A DNA stretch of 64,000 nt, taken from Bacteroidales bacterium. Its GTDB lineage: Bacteria > Bacteroidota > Bacteroidia > Bacteroidales > Rikenellaceae. A model generated the notes under the pieces. That model saw nothing but the letters and a program-made list of their open reading frames with translations. It was not told the DNA's origin and did not search any database. The stretch spans positions 124,001 to 188,000 of the forward strand of contig CAJSYJ010000003.1 in NCBI GenBank assembly GCA_910574205.1, read 5' to 3'. Numbering within the stretch: the stretch's first letter is position 1; every line of letters begins with the position of its first letter. Shown here piece after piece: positions 35,711 through 45,455 of the stretch. A program made the translations under genes and the position numbers.

Positions 35711-38218
35711 TCATATACTCGTAACGGTCACGGCACTGCTTTGCAGTCCGTCGCCCTCGACGCGCAGAACGATCTCGCCCTCGACGTCTTTTATCGAGCG
35801 CACTATGGCCAGCGCCTTGCCGTTGAACAGACGTATGCGGCCGCCTTTGAGGCTGTCGTGGCTCGTGGCGTCGCCGTTGTCGACTCCGACCAGCTCGCCC
35901 GCACCCCCGACCGTTATGCGCAGAGCATTCATCGCCGTGGGCATGAAGCAGCCGTCGGCATCGACCGCATCGATCGTAACGAACGAAAGGTCGTAGCCGT
36001 CGGCCGCGATACGTTCGCGATCGGGCGTGAGCGTCAGCCCGACGGCCTCGCCTGCCGTGCGCCGCGTTTGTCGCATGATCTCCTCGCCGTCCTTGTATGC
36101 CACTGCCGTGATCTCGCCCGGCTCGAATCGGACGCCCTCCCACAGCGCATGCAGCCTCTCGGGGGTCTTGGCGCTGCGGCCGAGCGAGCGGCCGTTGACC
36201 AGCAGCTCGACCTCGTCGGCCGTATTATAGTATACCCACAGATCGACCTTGTCGCCCTCCGACCAGTTCCAGTGCGGGAACAGATGCAGCGTAGGCTCGT
36301 CGGTCCACTCCGAGCGGTACATGTAGTAGCAGTCCTTGGGGAACCCGCACAGGTCGACGATACCGAAGTACGACGAGCGCGACGGCCACGAATAGGGCGT
36401 CGGCTCGCCCAGATAGTCGAATCCCGTCCAGACGAAGGTGCCGGCAGCATAGTCGCGGTCGCGCACCGCGATCCACGCCGTCTCGTGCAGCGTAGCCCAC
36501 GGCGCGCGGCAGTGGTCGTAGGCCGAGCACTGGTGGTGCGCGGTATCGTAGGGCAGGTCCCAACGCTCGGGCATCACGTGCAGCTCCGACGACGGGTTGA
36601 GATAGAATCCGCGGCTGTTGAGCGCCGAGGCGGTCTCCGAGCCGATGAACGGCACGCCCGGATACCATACTCTTACCGAGTCGTAGTCCTGCTCGTGGTA
36701 GTTGAAGCCCACGATGTCGAGCGCACCCGAGCGCAGCAGGTTGTTCATCGGACGCGTCTCGTTGCAGCCGGCCGTCACGGGGCGCGTCGCATCGATCTCT
36801 TTGAGCGTCGATACGAGGTGGCGTGTCATAAGCACGTTCTGGTTGACTTCGGCGTCGTCGGCCGACGAGGAGTCGCGACCCAGAAAGTTGAGCAACATGT
36901 TCTGCTGCTCGATCGGCAGATCGCCGAACTCCTCGCTCAGGTCGTCCCACTGTTCGAGTATCTCGTTGCCGATGCTCCACATGACGATCGAGGGGTGGTT
37001 GCGGTCGCGCTTGACGAAATCGACGAGGTCGCGCTCATGCCACGCGTCGAAATAGCGCGAATAGTCGTACTGCGTCTTGGCCCTGCGCCACATGTCGAAC
37101 GCCTCGTCCATAACCAGAAATCCCATGCTGTCGCACAGGTCGAGCAGCTCGGGCGCGGGCGGGTTGTGAGAGGTTCGAATGGCGTTGCAGCCGAACGAAC
37201 GCAGTATCTCCAACTGACGCTCCAACGCGCGACGGTGCACGGCCGTGCCCAGCGCACCCATATCATGGTGCATGCACACGCCTTTGAGCTTCATTCCGCG
37301 TCCGTTGAGGCTGAACCCGCGGTCGGCGTCGAACTCGAAAGTGCGTATGCCGAACGGAGTCGAGTACTCGTCGAGGGTCACGCCGCGGTACTGCAACATG
37401 GTGTGCATAGTATACATGTGAGGGTCGTCGACATCCCACAGATGCGGCGAGGCGACGGCCATATCCATCTCCACGTCGAGACTCTCACCCGCGGCGACGG
37501 CCACCGTGCGATGCTCCTTGCGCGACTTCTTGCCGTCGGCATCCTCGATGCGGTTGACCACCTTGACGCGGCGTTCCGAGTCGCTCTTGTTGGTTACGGT
37601 CACGACGACATGCACCCGCGCCGTCTCGTCGTCGACCTCGGGTGTGGTAATATACGTCCCCGAGTACTCGACGAAGAGATCCGATGTCGAGACCAGCCGC
37701 ACGTTGCGGTAGATGCCGCAGCCGGCGTACCAGCGCGAGTTGGGCTGCTCGGAGTTGTCGCACCTGACGGCGATCGCGTTATCCTCGCCCTCGGCATTCA
37801 GATACGGCGTAATATCATACGATACAGACGAGTAGCCGTATGGGCGGCTGCCGACCTTATGCCCGTTGACGTATACCGTACCGTTCATGAATATGCCGTC
37901 GAACTCGACATTGACCACACGGCCGTCGAGACGCGGCGACGGGAATCGTTTCCTGTACCAACCCACACCGCCGGGCAGAGCGCCGCTCCACTCGGTCGAG
38001 GGGTTGTTGCGGTCGAACACGCCCTCGATGCTCCAATCGTGGGGCAGATGCAGCTGTCGCCACGACGAGTCGTCGAACTCCGCGGCGGCATAGCTCTCCT
38101 CGTCGCCGAGCGTAAAGCGCCAGTCGAAGTTGAAATCTTCGACCGTACGCGGCGACTCGACCTGCCGGCATCCGGCCATAAGCAAAAGTGTCAAAAGCGG
38201 CCAAAAAAGTCTTTTCAT
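35711..38218 (-). CDS. Glycoside hydrolase family 2 enzyme (beta-galactosidase-like), lipoprotein
   Basis: The 835-residue protein has a lipoprotein signal (PLLTLLLMAGC). A jelly-roll sugar-binding domain follows (FNFDWRFTLGDEESYAA, LHLPHDWSIEGVFD), then an Ig-like domain and the TIM barrel. The acid/base Glu is in IVMWSIGNEILEQW and the nucleophile Glu is probably in VPFIGSETASALNSRGFY. Two C-terminal beta domains follow (DUF4982-like then a GH2 C-terminal type). The enzyme removes a terminal beta-linked sugar; beta-galactosidase is the commonest activity of this subgroup but GH2 is diverse. It is the last gene of a three-gene operon. Confidence 0.9.
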   Translation of the reverse strand: MKRLFWPLLTLLLMAGCRQVESPRTVEDFNFDWRFTLGDEESYAAAEFDDSSWRQLHLPHDWSIEGVFDRNNPSTEWSGALPGGVGWYRKRFPSPRLDGRVVNVEFDGIFMNGTVYVNGHKVGSRPYGYSSVSYDITPYLNAEGEDNAIAVRCDNSEQPNSRWYAGCGIYRNVRLVSTSDLFVEYSGTYITTPEVDDETARVHVVVTVTNKSDSERRVKVVNRIEDADGKKSRKEHRTVAVAAGESLDVEMDMAVASPHLWDVDDPHMYTMHTMLQYRGVTLDEYSTPFGIRTFEFDADRGFSLNGRGMKLKGVCMHHDMGALGTAVHRRALERQLEILRSFGCNAIRTSHNPPAPELLDLCDSMGFLVMDEAFDMWRRAKTQYDYSRYFDAWHERDLVDFVKRDRNHPSIVMWSIGNEILEQWDDLSEEFGDLPIEQQNMLLNFLGRDSSSADDAEVNQNVLMTRHLVSTLKEIDATRPVTAGCNETRPMNNLLRSGALDIVGFNYHEQDYDSVRVWYPGVPFIGSETASALNSRGFYLNPSSELHVMPERWDLPYDTAHHQCSAYDHCRAPWATLHETAWIAVRDRDYAAGTFVWTGFDYLGEPTPYSWPSRSSYFGIVDLCGFPKDCYYMYRSEWTDEPTLHLFPHWNWSEGDKVDLWVYYNTADEVELLVNGRSLGRSAKTPERLHALWEGVRFEPGEITAVAYKDGEEIMRQTRRTAGEAVGLTLTPDRERIAADGYDLSFVTIDAVDADGCFMPTAMNALRITVGGAGELVGVDNGDATSHDSLKGGRIRLFNGKALAIVRSIKDVEGEIVLRVEGDGLQSSAVTVTSI

Positions 38219-38258
38219 GATATTCTCGATTTAGCTTTCACTATGCGGCGACATCCCC

Positions 38259-39701
38259 TCAGAAATCGTCGCTACGGAACGGCAGCGCAGGCAGCCCGTA
38301 GCGGCTGCGCACGTTGCCTTGCAGAAAGTTGCGGAAACAGTAGCGCACCGCCACGGGCTCCGCCACCTCATCCGACCACACCACGATCGTCGACGAGTCG
38401 AAGCCCTCCCTCGCGGCCTCGGCCGCATGGAACACGCGGTCGGCACCGCATATCTCGAATCCGCGTATCGCGCCGTCGAGCGAGAGACGGTCGTCGGCGT
38501 TCTTGTAATACACGCGCATTCGCGAGCCCTCGCGCTCCGCACGGTCGAAGACAGGCCCCAGCGTGGGCAGCCCCTCGATGCCGTAGTCGCTCAATGCCCA
38601 CAGAGCCAGACGCTCGGCCACCTCGCGCTTACGACGCGGGTGTATCTGGTCGCGCTCCCAGTCGTAGACCAGATCGTTCGTCGAGACCATGCCCGTATGC
38701 TCCGCCATAGACATGACGCGCTGCTGCTGCTCGCGCAACAGCGCACCGCTGCCCGGATAGCTGCCGGGAGCCTCGCCGCCCCCGTAATCGTATGGCGCTA
38801 TCTCGACATAGTAGAAAGGCATCTCGCGGCCGAATGTATCGCGCCAGCAGCCGATCATCGTCGCGAGCTTGTCGGCGTATGTCGTCGGGCGTCCGGTATT
38901 CGAACAGCCCTGATACCACGCCACGCCCCTTATCGCATAGTTGCGAAGCGGATATATCATGCCGTCGTACAGCGACGCGGCACGCGCCCACCGCTCCTCG
39001 GCAGGCCTTTCGGAAAACCCGTCGTCAGCGAGGTCGTAGTCGTCGAAGCGGCGCTGCCTGTCGAGCCCGATCCACGACTCTATGGGTGTTCCTCCCCACG
39101 AGCTGTCGACGATACCCACCGGCACGCCCAGCTTGCGTTGCAGGATCTCGCCGAAGAAATAGCCCACAGCGCTCCAACCGCCGACGCTCGCCCCCGCAGC
39201 CCGCTGCCACTCTCCGCCGGCGGTATCGTCCGCAGGCGACATGGCGGCCGCACGCGGCACCTTGAAGTATCGCAGCGCATCATTGTCGGGCGCCAGAAGC
39301 ACCTCGGCCGCGCCCTCGACCGGACAGCCCCAGAAACCACCGACGGGCATCTCCATATTGGACTGACCCGAGCACAGCCACACCTCGCCTATAAGGATGT
39401 CGGCAAGCTCCGTGCGCCGGCCGTCGTCGAATACGATCGAATGTCTGTCGAACGAGGCCTCGGGCGTTCTTATGACAACCTGCCAGCTGCCGTCGTCGGC
39501 AATTACGGTCGACCGGCGCTCGCCCCACGAGGCGGCAACGGTCAGGCGTTTGCCCGGCCTGTCGCTCCAACCCCACAGCCTCACGTCGCTCGACTGCTCC
39601 AATACAGCCCCGTCGCTCAATATATGAGGCAGGCGCACCGCAGCTGCGGCGAACGGCATCGCCAGCAGCCACAATACGCCCGCCAGAAGGAATCGTTTCA
39701 T
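38259..39701 (-). CDS. Sialate O-acetylesterase-like SGNH hydrolase
   Basis: The start at 39701 (MKRFLLAGVLWLLAMPFAAA) gives a clear signal peptide; a TTG 9 bp upstream is also possible. The 480-residue protein has an N-terminal beta domain (LPHILSDGAVLEQSSDVRLW). The SGNH esterase core follows, with the catalytic Ser in VWLCSGQSNMEMP, then SSWGGTPIESW and the catalytic His in DQIHPRRKREVAERLALWAL. The family removes O-acetyl groups from sialic acids or from plant polysaccharides. It lies between GH3 and GH2 genes, so it probably deacetylates the glycan the two glycosidases trim. Confidence 0.88.
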   Translation of the reverse strand: MKRFLLAGVLWLLAMPFAAAAVRLPHILSDGAVLEQSSDVRLWGWSDRPGKRLTVAASWGERRSTVIADDGSWQVVIRTPEASFDRHSIVFDDGRRTELADILIGEVWLCSGQSNMEMPVGGFWGCPVEGAAEVLLAPDNDALRYFKVPRAAAMSPADDTAGGEWQRAAGASVGGWSAVGYFFGEILQRKLGVPVGIVDSSWGGTPIESWIGLDRQRRFDDYDLADDGFSERPAEERWARAASLYDGMIYPLRNYAIRGVAWYQGCSNTGRPTTYADKLATMIGCWRDTFGREMPFYYVEIAPYDYGGGEAPGSYPGSGALLREQQQRVMSMAEHTGMVSTNDLVYDWERDQIHPRRKREVAERLALWALSDYGIEGLPTLGPVFDRAEREGSRMRVYYKNADDRLSLDGAIRGFEICGADRVFHAAEAAREGFDSSTIVVWSDEVAEPVAVRYCFRNFLQGNVRSRYGLPALPFRSDDF

Positions 39702-39717
39702 ACGAAACAAACAGATG

Positions 39718-42057
39718 TTAGATGTTTACGCCCAGATCGGCATCGGCCGTGCAGTCGAGTCTCTCGACCAGACGGTCGCACTGGACCGTATAGCTGCCCT
39801 TTTCAAGATGCCACTCGCCGTCGCGGCCGACGAATGCCAGACGCTCGGCCGGAATCTCGAACACCACGCGGCGGCTCTCGCCCGGCGCCAGAGAGATCTT
39901 CTCGAAATCGCGCAGGCGGCGCGCATCGGGTACGACCGATGCCACGTCGTCGTTGATGAACAGGAGCACGCTCTCCTTACCGGCACGCGAGCCGGTATTT
40001 CTGACCGTCACGCCGATCTTTATCACGTCGCCCGCCTCGAACTCGCGGCCGGCCTCCACCTTCAAGTCCGAATACTCGAAGGTCGTGTAAGACAGACCGT
40101 ATCCGAAGGCCCACTGCACCGATACTACGGCATTGTAGTCGTAGGCGCCCTGCATCGTGCCCACGCTCTCCGACACCTTGTGATCGTATGTGGTCATGGC
40201 ATTGGCATACTTGGGATAGGTATAGGGCAGCTTGCCAGACGGGTTGACATTACCGTAGAGGATGTCGGCTATGGCCGAAGCACCCTCCGTACCGGGCAGA
40301 TAGGTGTGGAGCACGGCCTTCATACGGTCGGCGAACGACGATATTATGCGCGCACGTCCCTCGCTCAACACCAGCACGACGGGCTTGCCCGTAGCGGCCA
40401 GAGCCTCGGCCAGCGCCTGCTGGTTGGGCGATATGGCCATGTCGGTAAGGTTGCCCGGAGTCTCGCAATACGAGTTCTCGCCCAGACACAGCACTATGCA
40501 GTCGACGTCGGCCGCAGCACGCACCGCAGCCTCGATGTCGATATTGGTCTCGTCGTAATAACGTCCGCCCTCCTTGTACTCGACACCGGCGGCATAGACT
40601 ATATCGTCGCCGCCCGCGGCACGCATCGCGTCGAGGATCGTAACGCCGTCGGGCAGCACCTTATCGACGATATCGCCCTGCCAAGAGTAGCTCCAACCGC
40701 CGCACAGAGGACGCAGACGGTCGGCATTGGGACCCGCCACAAGCACCTTGGCGCCCTTGCGGAGCGGCAGCACGGCATCCTCGTTCTTCAACAGCGTGAT
40801 CGACTCGCAGGCGGCATCGTAGCATGCGCGGCGAATCTCCTCGCCCTGAAACGCGGGATAGTCCCCGACGTAGGTATTGGGTCTGTCGATCAGACCCAGA
40901 CGCAGTTTCATACGTATGACGCGCGCCGCGGCATCGTCTACGCGCTGCTGCGACACCTTACCCTCCTCGACCAGCTCGACGAGCAGAGGGCAGAAATTGA
41001 CGTCGTAAGGGATCATCGACATGTCGATGCCGGCATTTATGGCCAGACGTATCGCATCCTTATAGTCTACGGCGATCTTCTCGCGCGAATAGAGGTTGAC
41101 TATATCGGCCCAGTCGGTCACGATGACGCCGTCCCAGCCCAGGCCCTCTTTCAGCCAGCCGGTCAGCAGCTCCTTGTCGGCATGCGTGGGTATGCCGTTG
41201 ATCGAGGCCGAGTTGACCATGACCGACAGCGCGCCCGCCTCAATGGCGGCCTTGAACGGCGCGAAGTGCTTTTCGCGCAGTTCGCTCAGCGACACGTATG
41301 CCGGTGTGCGGTCCTGACCCGAGTTGGTCATGCCGTAGGCCATGAAGTGCTTGGGACACGACGCGATATGACAGGCGTCGATGTGGTTGGGGTCGTCGCC
41401 CTGATAGCCCAGCACCATTTGGCGCGCCATTTCGGCCGACAGATAGGCATCCTCGCCGAAGCTCTCCCACACGCGCGACCATGCGGCCTTGCGGCCGAGA
41501 TCCATAGTCGGCGAATAGGTCCAGGGGATGTTGCTCGCCCTGACTTCGTAGGCCGTCTTCTCGGCCATGTCGCGCACCATAGAGCGGTTGAACGACGCCG
41601 CAGCGTTGATCTCCTGCGGGAACAGGGGCGAGCGGTGCGTATACGTAGCGCCGTGAATGGCGTCGATGCCGTAGAGCGTCGGCAGCCCCGTATAGCGTAT
41701 CGAGACCTCGTTGATACGCTCGATGATCGCGTTCCACTGCTCGGCCGTGAGCGCCTTGCCGGGGGCGTTGAGCACCGAACCGACCTTGTACTTCTCCATT
41801 ATCTGCTGCAAGGCCTCTTCGTTCAGCACGAAGGGCTTGTCGCCGGCGACACCGCTGACGCTGTTGCCGAACATGTCGATACCGACCTCGGCCATTTGAC
41901 CTACCTTCTCTTCGAGCGTCATCTTAGAAAGGATCTTTTCGACCTGTCGTTCGATGCGCGCATCGCGGGCGATAGCCGTGCGAGCCTCCCGGGGCTGCGC
42001 CGCCACCGACGATGTTGCAATCATTGCGGACATAAACAATAATTTGACGATTCTCAT
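39718..42057 (-). CDS. Glycoside hydrolase family 3 enzyme (beta-glucosidase-like)
   Basis: The 779-residue protein has a signal peptide ending SSVAAQ and so probably acts in the periplasm. The N-terminal TIM-barrel domain contains LPTLYGIDAIHGATY and CPKHFMAYG. The nucleophile Asp is in GVIVTDWADIVN. The alpha/beta sandwich follows (LVAGPNADRLRPLCGGWSYS), then a fibronectin-like C-terminal domain. Full-length for the BglX type. It is the first gene of the operon GH3-esterase-GH2, 16 bp before the esterase. Confidence 0.92.
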   Translation of the reverse strand: MRIVKLLFMSAMIATSSVAAQPREARTAIARDARIERQVEKILSKMTLEEKVGQMAEVGIDMFGNSVSGVAGDKPFVLNEEALQQIMEKYKVGSVLNAPGKALTAEQWNAIIERINEVSIRYTGLPTLYGIDAIHGATYTHRSPLFPQEINAAASFNRSMVRDMAEKTAYEVRASNIPWTYSPTMDLGRKAAWSRVWESFGEDAYLSAEMARQMVLGYQGDDPNHIDACHIASCPKHFMAYGMTNSGQDRTPAYVSLSELREKHFAPFKAAIEAGALSVMVNSASINGIPTHADKELLTGWLKEGLGWDGVIVTDWADIVNLYSREKIAVDYKDAIRLAINAGIDMSMIPYDVNFCPLLVELVEEGKVSQQRVDDAAARVIRMKLRLGLIDRPNTYVGDYPAFQGEEIRRACYDAACESITLLKNEDAVLPLRKGAKVLVAGPNADRLRPLCGGWSYSWQGDIVDKVLPDGVTILDAMRAAGGDDIVYAAGVEYKEGGRYYDETNIDIEAAVRAAADVDCIVLCLGENSYCETPGNLTDMAISPNQQALAEALAATGKPVVLVLSEGRARIISSFADRMKAVLHTYLPGTEGASAIADILYGNVNPSGKLPYTYPKYANAMTTYDHKVSESVGTMQGAYDYNAVVSVQWAFGYGLSYTTFEYSDLKVEAGREFEAGDVIKIGVTVRNTGSRAGKESVLLFINDDVASVVPDARRLRDFEKISLAPGESRRVVFEIPAERLAFVGRDGEWHLEKGSYTVQCDRLVERLDCTADADLGVNI

Positions 42058-42161
42058 GGTTTATAAAAGTTTTGTTAGGTTCGATTACGTATACGCCGCC
42101 ATTCCGGCTCGATCGACGGGACGGTGTATCTGCCCCATACCGCATGGTACCAAGGCGCAGT

Positions 42162-42169
42162 CAAAGGTA
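42162..42169 (-). promoter_or_regulatory. -7 promoter element of the GH3 operon
   Basis: TACCTTTG on the minus strand, continuing ACTGCGCC. It resembles promoter copy 1 before recG (TATCTTTGACTGCGTC). The leader is about 100 nt. No clear -33 element. Confidence 0.5.
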
Positions 42170-42292
42170 GGTATTTTTCGGGAAATTACTTACATACACG
42201 CATGCGAAATCGCGGAACACTCCTCCGAAGCAACATAAAATTATCGTTATTTGTCAAAATATCACAACAGCGCAGCGCCCCTGAGCACGACG

Positions 42293-42324
42293 AAAAAGGG
42301 GAGCCGCAGGCATTGCAGCTCCCC
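42293..42324 (-). terminator. Terminator of korAB
   Basis: GGGGAGC/GCTCCCC stem with a 13-nt loop, followed on the minus strand by TTTTTCG. It lies 22 bp after the korB stop. Confidence 0.8.
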
Positions 42325-42346
42325 TATCGACGACTCTCTCAGTCCG

Positions 42347-43378
42347 TTATTCGATCGTCCACGTCTCGCCCGAGCGCAACAGATCGTCGACCGAGCAGAT
42401 CTTTGACTTGGCCTTTACCTCCTCGATCTGTGCGGCGACATTGGTATCGTATACATTCTCCTCGGCCACGTCGCGTATCACGCCCACGGCCACGGGATAT
42501 TCGGGATACTTCATCGCGGCGAGCATCGAATGCAGCGTCGTATCCTGCGTATGCGCGTCATGCACGAGGATATCGTCCTCGGTATAGCCATCCTCGCCGA
42601 CGGTTACGACCTTCAAACGCATGTTCTCGAAGACCAGACCCTTGCGGCGCTCCTTGCCGAAGAGCATCTTCTCGCCGTGGCGCAGCAGGATCGTATTCTC
42701 CTCGCGCGTGGCCTTGTCGCCGGCAAACGACGCATGCGTCTTGTCGTTGAAGATCACGCAGTTTACCAGAGCCTCGACCACTGCCATGCCGTGATGCTTG
42801 GCCGCAGCCACCAGACAGTCCTTGGTCAGCGCTACCTCCATGTCGATCGTGCGGGCGAAGAACGTACCCTTGGCGCCGATTACCAGCTCGCCCGGGTTGA
42901 ACGGCTTCTCGACCGTGCCGTAGGGCGAAGTCTTCGTGATCTTGCCCAGCTTGGTTGTGGGCGAGTACTGCCCCTTAGTCAGACCGTATATCTCGTTGTT
43001 GAACAGTATCACGTTCAGGTCGATATTACGGCGTATAGAGTGTATGAAGTGGTTACCGCCGATAGCCAGCGAGTCGCCGTCGCCGGTGCAGACCCATACC
43101 GACAGATCGGGATTGGCCGTCTTGATACCGGTGGCCACGGCATTGGCGCGGCCGTGTATCGTGTGGAAACCGAAGGTCTTCATATAGTAGATGAAGCGCG
43201 ACGAACAGCCGATACCCGACACGAACGTGAACATGTTGTGGGGCTTGTCCAGAGCGTCGGCCACCTCGGGCATGGCGCGCTGCACGGCGTTCAGTATAGC
43301 GTGGTCGCCGCAGCCGGGACACCACTTGACCTGTTGATCGCTCTTGAAATCGGCGGGCGTATATTTGTATTCTGCCAT
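42347..43378 (-). CDS. korB: 2-oxoacid:ferredoxin oxidoreductase, beta subunit
   Basis: The 343-residue TPP-binding subunit shows WCPGCGDHAILNAVQRA near residue 19, SGIGCSSRF near 54, and VWVCTGDGDSLAIGGNHFIH with NNEIYGLTKGQYSP near 94-140. These bind TPP, Mg2+ and the Fe-S cluster. With the alpha subunit it oxidises 2-oxoglutarate or another 2-oxoacid to the acyl-CoA while reducing ferredoxin. It starts 15 bp after korA. No separate ferredoxin-like subunit gene is present, which fits the two-subunit form. Confidence 0.93.
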   Translation of the reverse strand: MAEYKYTPADFKSDQQVKWCPGCGDHAILNAVQRAMPEVADALDKPHNMFTFVSGIGCSSRFIYYMKTFGFHTIHGRANAVATGIKTANPDLSVWVCTGDGDSLAIGGNHFIHSIRRNIDLNVILFNNEIYGLTKGQYSPTTKLGKITKTSPYGTVEKPFNPGELVIGAKGTFFARTIDMEVALTKDCLVAAAKHHGMAVVEALVNCVIFNDKTHASFAGDKATREENTILLRHGEKMLFGKERRKGLVFENMRLKVVTVGEDGYTEDDILVHDAHTQDTTLHSMLAAMKYPEYPVAVGVIRDVAEENVYDTNVAAQIEEVKAKSKICSVDDLLRSGETWTIE

Positions 43379-43393
43379 AACTATATCTCCGTA

Positions 43394-45235
43394 TTAAAAC
43401 ATGGTGTTGAACTTATCTTTCAGCTCTACCAGCGTGAAAGGCTGACCCTCGCACTTATTGTACTGCTCGAAGCGGATCGAGGGGAACGTCTGACGCAGAT
43501 ATGCGGCGAACTGTCCCTCGTTGAGCTCGCACACGACGATACGGTCGTAGCGCGACAGAACCTCCTCGACGCCGTGCGGCAGCGGGTATATATAGTTGAA
43601 GTGCAGATGAGCTATGCTGCGTCCCTGCTGCTGCAAATCCCTGACGGCGCTGTGCAGATGTCCGCGCGTACCGCCCCAGCCCACGACCAGCACCTCGGCC
43701 TTCTCGTCGCCGAACACCTCGGGTGCGGGCAGCGAATCGGCCACCAACTCCACCTTGCGGCGGCGCGTGGTAACCATCTCCTGATGGTTGGCCGGATCGT
43801 AAGATATGGTGCCTTTGAGATGATCCTTTTCAAGACCGCCGATGCGGTGCTCCAACCCCTTCTTGCCGGGGAAGGCCCAGCCGCGCGCCAGCTTCTCGTT
43901 GCGGGCGTAAGGCATGAAGTCCTGCTCGGCATGCGGCTCCACGACGGGAGGCGTAATGGTCGGATAGTCGCTCATCTGCGGTATGCGCCACGGCTCCGAG
44001 CCGTTGGCGATGAAGCCGTCGGTAAGCAGCACGACGGGAGTCATGTGCTCCATGGCGATCTTACTTGCCATGAAGGCATAGTGGAAACAGTCGCTCGGCG
44101 ACGATGCCGCCACAACGACCATAGGGCACTCGCCGTTACGGCCGTAAAGCGCCTGCATAAGATCGCTCTGCTCGGTCTTCGTGGGCAGACCCGTCGACGG
44201 GCCGCCGCGCTGTACGTCCACAACCACCAGCGGCAGCTCGGCCATGACGGCAAGACCCATAGCCTCGCTTTTGAGCGACAGACCGGGACCCGAGGTGGTG
44301 GTCACGGCGAAGTTGCCGGCATAGGCGGCACCGATCGAGGTGCAGATGCCGGCGATCTCGTCCTCGGCCTGCACTATCTTCACGCCCAGATCCTTGCGCT
44401 TGGCCAGCTCTTCGAGGATGACCGTCGCCGGCGTAATGGGATACGAACCGCAGAAGAGAGGCAGACCGGCCTTCTCGGCAGCGGCGCAGAAGCCCCATGC
44501 CGTAGCCACGTTGCCGTTGATCGAACGATAGGTTCCCTTTTCCAGCTGCGCCGGAGCCACCGTATAGTTGTTGGCGAACTGGTGTGTGTTGGCCGCATAG
44601 TTGTAACCGGCGTCGATAGCGCGCTTGTTGGCCTCGGCCACGAGCGGATTTTTCTTGGCGAACTTGCTCTGCAAGTACTGTTTAGCATGGTCTTCGGGAC
44701 GGTTGTATATCCAGAAGCAGATGCCCAATGCAAACATGTTCTTGCACTTGACCACCGATTTGTTGTCAAGCTCCATGTCGGCCAGCGCCTCGCGGGTCAT
44801 GGTCGTGATGTCGGCCGCCACGACATTGTAGTCCGACAGTCCAAGCTCCTCGATGGGATCGAGCGTTGCGAAGCCCGCCTTGCGGATGTTATCCTCGGTA
44901 AGCGTGTCGCCGTCGAGGATGACCGTCGCACCCGGTTTGAGCCACTTGCGATTGGCCTTCAACGCCGCGGGGTTCATCGCAACCAGCACGTCGCAGTAAT
45001 CGCCCGGGTTGTCGATGCGATACGAACCGAAATGCACCTGAAAGCCAGATACGCCCGCTACCGTACCCTGCGGAGCGCGAATCTCGGCCGGATAGTCGGG
45101 GAACGTCGAAATGCCGTTGCCCAACAGAGCCGATGTGTCCGAAAAGAGTGTACCCGTAAGCTGCATGCCGTCGCCCGAATCGCCCGAAAAACGAATCACG
45201 ACATCCTGCAACTCTTGTACGTTTACATTGTTCAT
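43394..45235 (-). CDS. korA: 2-oxoacid:ferredoxin oxidoreductase, fused gamma-alpha subunit
   Basis: In this 613-residue protein the first ~185 residues are the gamma domain (VIRFSGDSGDGMQLTGTLFS, IRAPQGTVAGVSGFQVHFGS). The alpha pyrimidine-binding domain begins near residue 240 with FCGSYPITPATVILEELAK and AEDEIAGICTSIGAAYAG. The C-terminus has a further Rossmann-like domain (AEVLVVGWGGTRGHLHSA). The arrangement is standard for bacterial KorA/OorA. It forms the cytoplasmic complex with korB. Substrate specificity (2-oxoglutarate versus branched-chain oxoacids) is not certain from motifs. Confidence 0.93.
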   Translation of the reverse strand: MNNVNVQELQDVVIRFSGDSGDGMQLTGTLFSDTSALLGNGISTFPDYPAEIRAPQGTVAGVSGFQVHFGSYRIDNPGDYCDVLVAMNPAALKANRKWLKPGATVILDGDTLTEDNIRKAGFATLDPIEELGLSDYNVVAADITTMTREALADMELDNKSVVKCKNMFALGICFWIYNRPEDHAKQYLQSKFAKKNPLVAEANKRAIDAGYNYAANTHQFANNYTVAPAQLEKGTYRSINGNVATAWGFCAAAEKAGLPLFCGSYPITPATVILEELAKRKDLGVKIVQAEDEIAGICTSIGAAYAGNFAVTTTSGPGLSLKSEAMGLAVMAELPLVVVDVQRGGPSTGLPTKTEQSDLMQALYGRNGECPMVVVAASSPSDCFHYAFMASKIAMEHMTPVVLLTDGFIANGSEPWRIPQMSDYPTITPPVVEPHAEQDFMPYARNEKLARGWAFPGKKGLEHRIGGLEKDHLKGTISYDPANHQEMVTTRRRKVELVADSLPAPEVFGDEKAEVLVVGWGGTRGHLHSAVRDLQQQGRSIAHLHFNYIYPLPHGVEEVLSRYDRIVVCELNEGQFAAYLRQTFPSIRFEQYNKCEGQPFTLVELKDKFNTMF

Positions 45236-45284
45236 TTTGCCTGTTAAGTTTGCAGTTTAGTTATAAATCAAAGTTTCAATAATA

Positions 45285-45314
45285 CAAATATAATTAATTT
45301 ATCAATCCGAGCAA
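45285..45314 (-). promoter_or_regulatory. Promoter of korAB
   Basis: On the minus strand TTG (complement of 45312-45314), 19 nt, then TATATTTG (complement of 45285-45292). The leader is about 45 nt to the korA ATG. Confidence 0.6.
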
Positions 45315-45407
45315 TGTTTCTCGTTACGATTTCTAATTTTTTCGATATAAAAAACATCCGCCTCCGCCGGCCGTGCGCCGAAACCCGCAACCGAGTCTGC
45401 ATAAATC

Positions 45408-45442
45408 GACGGGGGCGCACAGCAATGCCGCACGCCCCCGTC
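45408..45442. terminator. Hairpin downstream of the fibronectin-like lipoprotein gene
   Basis: GACGGGGGCG/CGCCCCCGTC is a perfect 10-bp stem 14 bp after the stop codon. The T-tract on the minus strand is weak (GATTTAT), so termination is probable rather than certain. Confidence 0.6.
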
Positions 45443-45455
45443 TAATATCTCACGA

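Noticed and set aside
35741-38710. Plus-strand frame of 989 codons
   Set aside because: It is antisense to the GH2 gene and the end of the esterase gene; the protein is Arg/Val/His-rich with no domain.
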